Source of the DNA: Candidatus Latescibacterota bacterium
GTDB lineage: Bacteria > Latescibacterota > 4484-107 > B68-G9
Assembly: GCA_012962735.1 (NCBI GenBank)
Contig: DTXA01000513.1
Location: forward strand, 1-35,314
Direction of reading: 5' to 3'
Length of the DNA stretch: 35,314 nucleotides
In this document: one piece after another, positions 22,229 through 29,337 of the stretch
Layout: each line of letters opens with the position of its first letter
How positions within the stretch are numbered: position 1 is the first letter of the stretch
Notes under the pieces: model-generated
What the model was told of the DNA's origin: nothing
Databases searched by the model: none
The model's input: only the letters and a program-made list of their open reading frames with translations
Position numbers and translations under genes: made by a program

Positions 22229-23056
22229 CTATCCCTTAAGCCCGGCTCGGGCCATACTCTCGATGAAGTACCGCTGGAAGAAGACATAGGCCAGAAGAAT
22301 GGGTACGGCAAGCAAGGTAGCCGCCGCAAGTTTGGGCCCCAGCAGTGCCTCCGACCGTCCGCTGACCGCAAAGAGGGCCACCACCTGGGGCATAGTCATC
22401 AGCTTTGGCTCCCGGATCACGATCAGCGGCCAGAGGACCTCGTTCCAGCTGGCCATGAAGGTAAGGATACCCACAGTGACCATAGCGGGCCGCGCCAAAG
22501 GCCAGACGATCCTGAACAGGATCGTCAGCTCGCCGCAGCCGTCGATCCTGGCCGCATCTATCAGGTCTTGGGGGATGCTCCGGAAGAACTGCCGGAACAG
22601 GAAGATGCCGAAAGCGCTGACCATACCGGGTACGATCAAGGCCAGGTACGTGTCCACCCACCGAAACTTGACCATGAGCACATAGGTGGGTATCAAAGTG
22701 AGCTGGAACGGGACCATCATGGTAAACAGGACCACCCCGAAGATAAGTTCCCCTCCCCGGAACCTCAGCCGCGATAGGGCGTATCCGATCATCGAGCCGA
22801 AGACCAGTACCGAGACGGTGATAGTCAGCGCCACGAACAGGCTGTTGAAGAAGGATCGACCGATGGGGGTCCGTTCCAGGACCATCCGATAGCTGGCCAG
22901 GGTCCAGTTGTGGGGAACCAGGCCGAGGCTCGGGATTTCCACCTCGGGCTTGAACGTGGCCGCCACCATCCAGAGGAACGGATACAGAAAGATCAGGCCC
23001 CCGGCCAGTAACACGGCATACAGCAACAATCTGGAAAGTTCCCGAAGTTGTCCCAT
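22229..23056 (-). CDS. Sugar-type ABC transporter permease (MalG-like)
   Basis: Inner-membrane permease of the carbohydrate CUT1 type, about 275 residues. The N-terminal helix reads LLLYAVLLAGGLIFLYPFLWMVAATFKP. The EAA loop that contacts the ATPase is IDAARIDGCGELTILFRIVWPLARPAM. The frame can be read from a TTG at 23068, but the ATG at 23056 has GGAG exactly 6 bases before it and is preferred. It pairs with the MalF-like gene upstream and the binding protein before that. No ATPase is encoded in the window, so a shared MsmX/UgpC-type ATPase is probably used. Confidence 0.9.
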   Translation of the reverse strand: MGQLRELSRLLLYAVLLAGGLIFLYPFLWMVAATFKPEVEIPSLGLVPHNWTLASYRMVLERTPIGRSFFNSLFVALTITVSVLVFGSMIGYALSRLRFRGGELIFGVVLFTMMVPFQLTLIPTYVLMVKFRWVDTYLALIVPGMVSAFGIFLFRQFFRSIPQDLIDAARIDGCGELTILFRIVWPLARPAMVTVGILTFMASWNEVLWPLIVIREPKLMTMPQVVALFAVSGRSEALLGPKLAAATLLAVPILLAYVFFQRYFIESMARAGLKG

Positions 23057-23070
23057 ATATATCTCCAAGG

Positions 23071-23113
23071 GCCCCTAAAAAGTATCTGAGCGGAGCGAAG
23101 AACTCTTCGGGGC
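23071..23113 (-). repeat. Leader hairpin repeat (copy upstream of the MalG-like gene)
   Basis: GCCCC at 23071-23075 and GGGGC at 23109-23113 start a long stem with arms TAAAAAGT and ACTCTTC. The pairing in the minus-strand RNA includes one G-U pair, one mismatch and one bulge. The loop contains TGAGCGGAGCGAAGA, nearly the same as in the copy at 34383-34422. It lies 15 bases before the start of the 23056 gene, whose leader continues as TTGGAGATATATATG. It falls inside an operon gap of 70 bases. Confidence 0.7.
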
Positions 23114-23126
23114 TGTATACCCCTCC

Positions 23127-24023
23127 TCATACGTAGACCTCACGTTCCACGAAACGACGCTGAAGTGCCACCACTGCGAATATAATCACGGCGAACACGA
23201 ACCCGAGCGTGGCCGCATAACCCATTCTGTAAAAATAGAAGGCTTGCTTGTAAATGTAAAGAACCGCCGAAAGGGTGGAGTTGAGAGGTCCTCCACCCGT
23301 CATCATGTACGGTTCTATGAACAGTGAGAAACCGCCGATGGTCGAGAGCACCAGGACGAGCACCACGACCGGGTTGAGCATGGGCAACGTTATATGCCAG
23401 AACATCCGCCAACGGGAAGCTCCGTCCAGCTCGGCTGCCTCGTATAGATCGGGAGAGATCCCCTGGAGTCCCGCTAAGAACAGGACGATATAAAGGCCCA
23501 CGTTCTTCCAGGTGGCCATCAGCGCTATGGAGGGCATAGCCCAATAGGGGCTGGAGAGCCATGGGACTCTCCCCAATCCCAGCTTCGTCAAAATGCCATT
23601 GAGGAGCCCGGTCTCCTCGGCGTAGAGATGCTGCCAGAGGATCGTCACAACGACGCCGGATACTACCACCGGGGCGAAGTAGGCCGCTCGAAAGAAGCCC
23701 CTGAGACGAATCCTACTGTTTAGAAGCTCTGCGAAGAAGAGGGCCACAGCGATCTGGAGGGGGATGTGGATGGCCAAGAAGACCAGCGTGTTCAACAGCG
23801 CCCGAAAGAAGAGGAGGTCCGAGCTAAGCCGGGCGAAGTTGGCGAGTCCCACCCACTTCATAGGGGATACTATGTCCCACTTGTGGAACACCAGCACGAG
23901 GGAAAAACTCAAGGGGTAAGCTATGAACACGAGGAAGTGGAGGCTGTACGGGATGCAGAAGAAGTACCCTATCCTGGCCAATCGCCTTTGCAACCCAGAG
24001 GGCTTTTTCCCATCGGTCCTCAC
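23127..24023 (-). CDS. Sugar-type ABC transporter permease (MalF-like)
   Basis: CUT1-type inner-membrane permease of 298 residues with six or so helices (first: IGYFFCIPYSLHFLVFIAYPL). The ATPase-contact EAA loop is YEAAELDGASRWRMFWHITLPML, close to the consensus. The start is GTG at 24023, with GGAG 6 bases before it; the upstream binding-protein gene ends 3 bases earlier. A short Arg/Lys-rich N-terminus stays inside the cell. With the binding protein and the MalG-like partner it forms the membrane part of an importer for a sugar, polyol or sugar acid. The cargo is not readable, although the iolB/iolE-like genes upstream suggest a polyol or uronate. Confidence 0.9.
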   Translation of the reverse strand: MRTDGKKPSGLQRRLARIGYFFCIPYSLHFLVFIAYPLSFSLVLVFHKWDIVSPMKWVGLANFARLSSDLLFFRALLNTLVFLAIHIPLQIAVALFFAELLNSRIRLRGFFRAAYFAPVVVSGVVVTILWQHLYAEETGLLNGILTKLGLGRVPWLSSPYWAMPSIALMATWKNVGLYIVLFLAGLQGISPDLYEAAELDGASRWRMFWHITLPMLNPVVVLVLVLSTIGGFSLFIEPYMMTGGGPLNSTLSAVLYIYKQAFYFYRMGYAATLGFVFAVIIFAVVALQRRFVEREVYV

Positions 24024-24026
24024 CGC

Positions 24027-25322
24027 TCACTCCATCAAGATCTGACGGCACCGCCCAGCGGCGTCCCAGACCCCCTCTTCGGGCGTCTTCGTCCCATAGA
24101 TGCATGCCGCCTCGAACTCCATAGAGATGGCGTCGAAGACCTCCTTGAGCTCCGGCACGGGATCGACCCCTCGGGTATAGAGGACCTGGCGGGCGAAGCG
24201 CTCCATCATAGGGTTGCTCCGGAAGTAGCCGGCGAAACGTGGATCGGTCAGCAGGTCCTTCCGGATGGGGAGCTGGTTGGTCCGCTCCAAGAGCAGCCGG
24301 TCAGCCTCCTCGCTGATGAGGTAACGGGCGAATTCCCAGGCTACCTGTGGGTTTCGGCACGTTGCGAAGATAACTATGTTCTTGGGGTCCCCGTACGTAT
24401 AGAGAGGCCCTTCGTAATCGTCCGGGACGGGGATAGGCATAAAGTCGTACTCGAACCCGGGCGGTCTGTACTTCTCCACGTAAGGGATGCTCCAGGGGCC
24501 GGTGACTTGGGCGGCGATCAGTCCCCTCAAAAAGGCATCCCCCTGGAAGCCCGCCCTGGGGAAGATGCTCCTCCTGAACCCCTCCTGGAAGAACCGGAAC
24601 ACGGCCGCAGCCGCCTGGTCATCGAATGCTACCTCCCTACCCCGTAGCAGGGTCCGCCCCCCGGAGGCGGCGATATAGAAGGTGTAGAAGTCGAAGAACC
24701 GTTGCCACCAACGGACGTCGGGATTGACGAACATCATCCACCGGTCGGGCCGGCCGTCCCCGTCCAGGTCTCGGGTCACCCTCTCGCCGGCCTCTAAGAA
24801 CTCCGAATAGGTGCGGGGCACCTTATCTATGCCCGCCTCCCGGAGGAGCTTCTTGTTGTACTGGATAAGGATGGGGTTGGTCTTCCAGGGGATCTGGTAG
24901 AAGCCGCCGTCCAGGGACCGGTACTGCTCTAAGAGGCCCGAGTCCATCCGAGCGGTCATGACGGCGAAAAAATCGGGGAAGGTATCCAGTCGGACAAGCG
25001 CCCGGGCCCTTACGAACTGCTCGACCACGCCCGGCCATATGGCCGAGCAGAGGTCCGGGGTGGTCTTGGCGGCGATAGCCGCCAACAGCACTTCCTCGCT
25101 GGACTGGCTCTCCGGGATGGGCTGGTGGACCACTTGGGCCTCGGGGTGCTCTGCGTTCCACCGGGCAGTGAGCTCCCTGGCCAGCTCGACCTCCTGTACG
25201 TTGGCAGCGGACCAATAGGTCAACCGGACGGGCTCGTTTCCCCGGCCGGCTTGCGAGCACCCGTCGAAACCCAATGCCACGACCTCAAAAGCGACTACAA
25301 GTAGTCCGAGGACCCGTCCCAT
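24027..25322 (-). CDS. ABC transporter substrate-binding lipoprotein (CUT1 type)
   Basis: A 431-residue family-1 solute-binding protein. The N-terminus MGRVLGLLVVAFEVVALGFDGC is a lipoprotein-like signal, though FDGC is a poor lipobox. The mature part has LTYWSAANVQEVELARELTARWN, TTPDLCSAIWP, GGFYQIPWKTNPILIQYNKKLLREAG and GERVTRDLDGDGRPD, all typical of extracellular sugar-binding proteins. The ATG at 25322 has GGAGG before it and overlaps the GTPase stop; a GTG at 25325 is an alternative. It captures the solute for the two permeases that follow. The link by overlap to a TGS GTPase is unusual. Confidence 0.88.
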   Translation of the reverse strand: MGRVLGLLVVAFEVVALGFDGCSQAGRGNEPVRLTYWSAANVQEVELARELTARWNAEHPEAQVVHQPIPESQSSEEVLLAAIAAKTTPDLCSAIWPGVVEQFVRARALVRLDTFPDFFAVMTARMDSGLLEQYRSLDGGFYQIPWKTNPILIQYNKKLLREAGIDKVPRTYSEFLEAGERVTRDLDGDGRPDRWMMFVNPDVRWWQRFFDFYTFYIAASGGRTLLRGREVAFDDQAAAAVFRFFQEGFRRSIFPRAGFQGDAFLRGLIAAQVTGPWSIPYVEKYRPPGFEYDFMPIPVPDDYEGPLYTYGDPKNIVIFATCRNPQVAWEFARYLISEEADRLLLERTNQLPIRKDLLTDPRFAGYFRSNPMMERFARQVLYTRGVDPVPELKEVFDAISMEFEAACIYGTKTPEEGVWDAAGRCRQILME

Positions 25323-26284
25323 CACCCTCCGTGCACCTCCAAGATGTCCCCGTCCTCGACCTCTAAATCCCTCGGGGCCCGCAGCCCATTGTACTGGTCC
25401 TTGCGCCAGATACGGGCATAACGGAAGTTCCGGGCCAGGTCCTTGTGGATGGCCGCTGCTAAGTCTAAGATAGTACTCCCCTTAGGTAGAACATAGGGTT
25501 TCTCCATGTCAGGCTTGTGGCCAGGTTCCTTGGTGTACACCCGCACCACCCCGAGCCTCTCGAATATTTCCCTCTTGAGCTCCTCGAGGCCATAGCCCGT
25601 CTCAGCTGAGACACAGACTAAGGGTAAGTCATCGCCTAAGGCGTCCTCGAGGGCCTCGGCCTTCTCGGGGGCGCCGACCGCGTCCCACATGTTGGCCACC
25701 AGGATACCGGGTTTAGCCCCTTCGCCCGTGAGTCGGACCCTGGCTTCCTCTAAGAGCCCCAGTGCCTCGAGGACCTGGTCCTCCGGATCGTCGTCGGAGA
25801 GGGAGACCACCACCAGCACCAGCTCGGAGGTGCGGATGAGGTGATACACCCATGGTTCGGTGACATCGGGGTGTAGGGGAGGAAGGTCCACGAGCTGGAC
25901 CTGGACGTCCTCGTATGGCATCATACCGGGGGTAGGGAGGAAGGTGGAGAAGGGATAGGGGGCCACCTGGGGCCTCGCCCTGGTCAGGGCCGCGAGGAGG
26001 CTGGATTTTCCGGTGTTCGGAGGGCCAGCCAACGTCGCCTGACCAGCCCCCTCCCGCTTTATGCGGTCTATGGGGGAGGAACGGGCCACCTTGGGCTTCT
26101 TCCGGGCCTCCCGGGAGAGCTGGGCAAGGCGGCGCCGGAGGTAGGCGTGAAGTTTCTCCGTGCCCTTGTGTTTGGGCATTACAGCCAGCATCTTCCGGAT
26201 GGCAGCTATCTTCTCCTGGGGCGTCCGAGCCTTCTGGAACTCCTCCTCCGCTTCGAAGTACTGAGGGGGTAGGTTGGCTGGCAT
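25322..26284 (-). CDS. DRG/OBG-type GTPase with C-terminal TGS domain
   Basis: A 320-residue GTPase of the TRAFAC OBG/DRG branch. A helical N-terminal region (residues 10-65) with basic patches precedes the G domain. G1 is LAGPPNTGKSS (residues 85-95), switch II has VDLPPL in place of DxxG, and G4 is NMWD where N-K-x-D is usual. G5 is VSAETGYGLEEL. Residues about 245-319 form a TGS domain (YVLPKGSTILDLAAAIHKDLARNFRYARIW). Such proteins act at ribosomes. The ATG at 26284 has GGAGAG 6 bases before it. Its stop overlaps the ABC binding-protein start, and its leader holds two repeat elements. Confidence 0.88.
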   Translation of the reverse strand: MPANLPPQYFEAEEEFQKARTPQEKIAAIRKMLAVMPKHKGTEKLHAYLRRRLAQLSREARKKPKVARSSPIDRIKREGAGQATLAGPPNTGKSSLLAALTRARPQVAPYPFSTFLPTPGMMPYEDVQVQLVDLPPLHPDVTEPWVYHLIRTSELVLVVVSLSDDDPEDQVLEALGLLEEARVRLTGEGAKPGILVANMWDAVGAPEKAEALEDALGDDLPLVCVSAETGYGLEELKREIFERLGVVRVYTKEPGHKPDMEKPYVLPKGSTILDLAAAIHKDLARNFRYARIWRKDQYNGLRAPRDLEVEDGDILEVHGG

Positions 26285-26299
26285 ATTATTCTCTCCAAA

Positions 26300-26350
26300 G
26301 AACGATCGTTCGCTTTAGAGTGGCTTTTTCGGCCTAATATGGGCCAATTG
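26300..26350 (-). promoter_or_regulatory. Leader element of the GTPase gene, shared with livM leader (copy 2)
   Basis: Perfect palindrome GAACGATCGTTC at 26300-26311, 16-27 bases before the GTPase start, then GGCC-loop of 7-GGCC at 26331-26345. The 24-base core at 26327-26350 matches 22178-22201 of the livM leader apart from six transitions. Compared with that copy, the outer palindrome pair changes A-T to G-C and the hairpin changes U-A to C-G and U-G to C-G. The pattern suggests selection on both structures. A hairpin repeat follows directly at 26359. Confidence 0.55.
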
Positions 26351-26358
26351 ATAAGAGA

Positions 26359-26383
26359 CCCCAAAGCGGAGAACTTTTCGGGG
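26359..26383 (-). repeat. Short copy of the leader hairpin repeat
   Basis: CCCC (26359-26362), AAAGCGGAGAACTTTTC, GGGG (26380-26383). The right side AACTTTTCGGGGC matches the copies at 23.1 and 34.4 kb; the left arm and loop are shortened by about 15 bases. It lies 75 bases before the GTPase gene and 9 bases after the stop of the aminotransferase gene, fused to the shared leader element at 26300-26350. Confidence 0.5.
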
Positions 26384-26392
26384 CCAATAGCT

Positions 26393-27523
26393 TCACTCCC
26401 GTGCCAGAACCTCCTGGGCTGCGGCTATTCCCTTCCCCATCGGAACCTTCCAGCCTACGTCCCTAAGGGCCCTTTCGAGGGCCGCCACGGCCGAGATGGC
26501 GTCGAAATCGTCCACATATCCCAGGTGTGTGATGCGGACCACCTTGCCGGAGAGTCCCTCCTGCCCGCCCGCGAAGGTAACCCCGTAAGCCTGGGCTGCC
26601 TTCAGCAGCGCCTTCCCGTCCACCCCTTCCGGGGCACGCACGATGGTGAGCACGTTGGATGGAGCCCGAGCGAAGAGCTCTAATCCCAAAGCCTGAACCG
26701 CCCTTCTAGTGGCCTCCGCATGTCGGGCGTGTCGGCGCCAGAGTGCCTCTAAGCCTATCTCCCGGATGGTCCTCAGGGACCGAGCAAGGCCCACGATCAG
26801 GGACACCGCAGGGGTGTATGGGGTCTGGCCCTTGGCCAGGGACGAGCGGGCCTTCCGAAGGTCCCAGTAGTACTTGGGGAGGTCGGAGCGCTTCACAGCC
26901 TCCCAGGCCTTTTCGCTCAGGGAGATGAAGGCCATGCCCGGAGGGAGCATCAGGCCCTTCTGGGAGCCGGTGAGCACCACGTCCACCCCCCACTCGTCCA
27001 TGGGCAGTGGATGCGCCCCCAGGGAGGATATGGCGTCCACTACAAGGAGGACACCCGCCTTCTTAGCCACCTCGGCCAGGGCCTTTACGTCGTGGAGGAC
27101 CCCGGTGGAGGTCTCGCTGTAGGTGGCGAAGACCACCTTGACCTCGGGGTGCTCTTTCAGGGCCCTCCCCACCTCCTCTGGGTCCACCGCATCCCCCCAT
27201 TCCACGTCCACGGGCACGCACCGTATCCCGTAAGCCTCGCACAGCTCCCCCCACCGCTCCCCGAACTTCCCACCACGTATCACCAAGGCCGTATCCTTCC
27301 GGGCAAGTAGGTTGACCACGGCCGTCTCCATAGCCCCGGTTCCGGAGGAGGTCAGAGTCAACACGGGGTTTTCGGTCTGGAAGAGGTACTTCAGGTCCTC
27401 CAGAACCTTTCCGAAGAGCTCTGCGAATGCCTTAGAACGGTGGTGTATTATAGGCCGTGCCATCTCCAACAACACTTCCTCCGGTACCGTAGTGGGTCCC
27501 GGGGTAAAGAGCCGCTGTTTCAT
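26393..27523 (-). CDS. Class V aminotransferase (alanine/serine-glyoxylate type)
   Basis: PLP enzyme of 376 residues in the class V group with alanine-glyoxylate, serine-glyoxylate and serine-pyruvate aminotransferases. It opens LFTPGPTTVPEEVLLEMARPIIHHRS, typical of the group. TSSGTGAMETAVVNL binds the cofactor phosphate, D163 (VDAISSLGA) contacts the pyridine nitrogen, and K189 in TGSQKGLMLPPG forms the Schiff base. The C-terminus has VVRITHLGYVDDFD. It could also serve serine synthesis as in archaea. AAGGAGGTGAG stands before the ATG. It follows the IolE-like gene by 48 bases and precedes the GTPase gene by 108 bases. Confidence 0.9.
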   Translation of the reverse strand: MKQRLFTPGPTTVPEEVLLEMARPIIHHRSKAFAELFGKVLEDLKYLFQTENPVLTLTSSGTGAMETAVVNLLARKDTALVIRGGKFGERWGELCEAYGIRCVPVDVEWGDAVDPEEVGRALKEHPEVKVVFATYSETSTGVLHDVKALAEVAKKAGVLLVVDAISSLGAHPLPMDEWGVDVVLTGSQKGLMLPPGMAFISLSEKAWEAVKRSDLPKYYWDLRKARSSLAKGQTPYTPAVSLIVGLARSLRTIREIGLEALWRRHARHAEATRRAVQALGLELFARAPSNVLTIVRAPEGVDGKALLKAAQAYGVTFAGGQEGLSGKVVRITHLGYVDDFDAISAVAALERALRDVGWKVPMGKGIAAAQEVLARE

Positions 27524-27571
27524 CTCACCTCCTTAAGATGTAAAGGGCTGTCTCTCAACTCCTGGATAACT

Positions 27572-28465
27572 TCATAATAGCTCCTCCCACACCCGCCCCC
27601 ATGCCTCTGAGAGCATCCGCTTGGCCCCGGCCAACACCAGGTCTGGGTCCTCGCCAGGCAGGGGCCGCACCTCGAGGCTCACGATCGGCGGGTCCTCCGG
27701 GTCCAGGAACCCCGCCTCCCCCAGGGCCCAGAGGAACTCGGTCACCTCCTCTACCCCGTTAGCCCCTCCCTCCAACCCGAGGCGGGGGTGCTTGTCACCG
27801 TAAGCCGGGTGGGATGGGTCGAGGACGCAGTTGCCCACGTGGACCTGAAGGAGGTATTCCCCAGCGGACTCCATCGCATCCCAGGGGTCCTCCCCCAGCA
27901 AAGGCAGGTGAGATAGGTCCACCAAAAGCCCCAAATTGGCCCGGTTGGTCCGCTCCACGACCTCCACGGCCTCCTCGGTGGGGCCTATCAGGGCCCTCTT
28001 TTCCACATCCCGGTCGAAGGTCTCCAGAGCCACCTCTATGCCATATCCCCAAGCGTAGTCGCACACCTCCCGGAGGGAGCAGACCAGCTGTTCTCGAGCC
28101 CGTTCCCGCTCCCCTTCCCCTGGGTCCGGTCCGGACATCACAGCCATCCGTCCAACCCCCAGCCTCCGGGCCCGGTCTACGTGCCCCTTGAGGAGGTCCA
28201 CCGCCCGCCTGCGCTCGGAGTTCTCTAAGGCGTTGGGGTTGACACCCTCGACCAGCACTGCCGGCTGGGCGCAGTACACCAAGGTCAACCCCGAGGTCTC
28301 GGCTATCTCCATCACCTGTCCCTCCTCTTCAGGCAGGGGGGGGACCTCCGCAACCGAGAAGAAGGGGTCCGCCGCTATTTTCCTAAGGGCCTCTGGAAAG
28401 GGAAGGTCGGGATAGACCATATTCACGACGACTCCCAAACGCATATACGTCGAAAGCGGCTCCAT
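27572..28465 (-). CDS. Sugar phosphate isomerase/epimerase-like TIM barrel (IolE/xylose isomerase-like)
   Basis: A 297-residue AP-endonuclease-2/IolE-type barrel. Expected metal ligands are at the strand ends: glutamate in EVALETFD, the DLSHLP aspartate/histidine, histidine in LQVHVGNC and glutamate in VSLEVRP. Members include inosose dehydratase, hydroxypyruvate isomerase and sugar epimerases; this one is not close enough to any for a firm name. AAAGGAGGAGAAC precedes the ATG. It is 11 bases after iolB, so a step in inositol or uronate breakdown is the natural guess. The loop DPSHPAYGDKHPRLG is distinctive. Confidence 0.8.
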   Translation of the reverse strand: MEPLSTYMRLGVVVNMVYPDLPFPEALRKIAADPFFSVAEVPPLPEEEGQVMEIAETSGLTLVYCAQPAVLVEGVNPNALENSERRRAVDLLKGHVDRARRLGVGRMAVMSGPDPGEGERERAREQLVCSLREVCDYAWGYGIEVALETFDRDVEKRALIGPTEEAVEVVERTNRANLGLLVDLSHLPLLGEDPWDAMESAGEYLLQVHVGNCVLDPSHPAYGDKHPRLGLEGGANGVEEVTEFLWALGEAGFLDPEDPPIVSLEVRPLPGEDPDLVLAGAKRMLSEAWGRVWEELL

Positions 28466-28476
28466 GTTCTCCTCCT

Positions 28477-29319
28477 TTAACGCCCGATACTCTTCTGGTA
28501 TTGCAGCCCCGCCTCCTCAACTATAGGCTCGACGTCCTTCAACCACCGGTGGGCCGGGTCGTCGTAGGGCAGGAGAATACGTTCCCTCCCGGCCAAGACC
28601 CAAAGGTAGCACAGTCGGTAGCCCGGCCCGGCGACAACTGGATGGTATCCCCTTGGAATCACGACGGTGTCCCCGTCCTCCACAACGTAGACCTCGTCCA
28701 CATCCCGGTCCTCCGTGTAGATGCGCTGGATCCCGAAGCCCTGGCGAGGCTTAACCTTGAAGAAGTAAACCTCCTCCATATCCGCCTCCTCCGGGGGGCG
28801 GTCGAAGTCGTGGCGGTGGGGGGGCGAGCTGGACCAGTTCCCAGGGGGGTTCACGGTCTCCCCTACAAGCAGGTGCTGCGCAGACACCTGCGGGCCCACG
28901 ATCTCCTTGACCTCCCTCCTCCAGTTCAACTTCCCCACCGAGCGGACCCGCACCTCCCCGGGGAAGATCAGCCTGGGAGGCCCCTCCCGGTCGGAGGGCG
29001 CCTTGCACACGGCCACCTCCACATCGCCCAGACCTACCACCCGCACCCGATGCCCCGGAGGTACGAAGACCGCATGGGCCTCCCCGGAGAACACGTCCTG
29101 CCTTTCCCCTATGCCCTCGTACGCCTCCACCCCTGCATAGACCGTGCACCTTCCCCCTAACACCACCAAGGCCGCCTCCTTACCCTCCGGACCCCACCGG
29201 TACTCCTCCCCATCCCTCAGCCTCAGCAGTCCGAACTCGATGAAATCGGTCCTGGGGTCCCCCTCGGGTACGACGGGCAGGAACCCGTATTCCTCCCTCC
29301 CCTTGATATGCCAGTCCAT
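28477..29319 (-). CDS. iolB: 5-deoxy-glucuronate isomerase
   Basis: Cupin-type isomerase of the KduI/IolB family, 280 residues. It turns 5-deoxy-D-glucuronate into 5-dehydro-2-deoxy-D-gluconate in myo-inositol breakdown. The family core is clear: PPGNWSSSPPHRHD (metal histidines), EEVYFFKVKPRQGFGIQRIYTEDRDVDE, DTVVIPRGYHPV and GPGYRLCYLWVLAG, ending with DDPAHRW. AGGAGGTAAG precedes the ATG. No iolA, C, D or G is in the window, so if the inositol route exists its other genes are elsewhere. It follows cheR by 18 bases. Confidence 0.92.
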   Translation of the reverse strand: MDWHIKGREEYGFLPVVPEGDPRTDFIEFGLLRLRDGEEYRWGPEGKEAALVVLGGRCTVYAGVEAYEGIGERQDVFSGEAHAVFVPPGHRVRVVGLGDVEVAVCKAPSDREGPPRLIFPGEVRVRSVGKLNWRREVKEIVGPQVSAQHLLVGETVNPPGNWSSSPPHRHDFDRPPEEADMEEVYFFKVKPRQGFGIQRIYTEDRDVDEVYVVEDGDTVVIPRGYHPVVAGPGYRLCYLWVLAGRERILLPYDDPAHRWLKDVEPIVEEAGLQYQKSIGR

Positions 29320-29337
29320 CTTACCTCCTCACCGACT

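Noticed and set aside
26327..26345. TATTAG in the shared leader core as a -10 box
   Set aside because: It is conserved in both leaders, but no -35-like hexamer stands 16-18 bases upstream in either copy. RNA hairpin pairing explains the conservation better.
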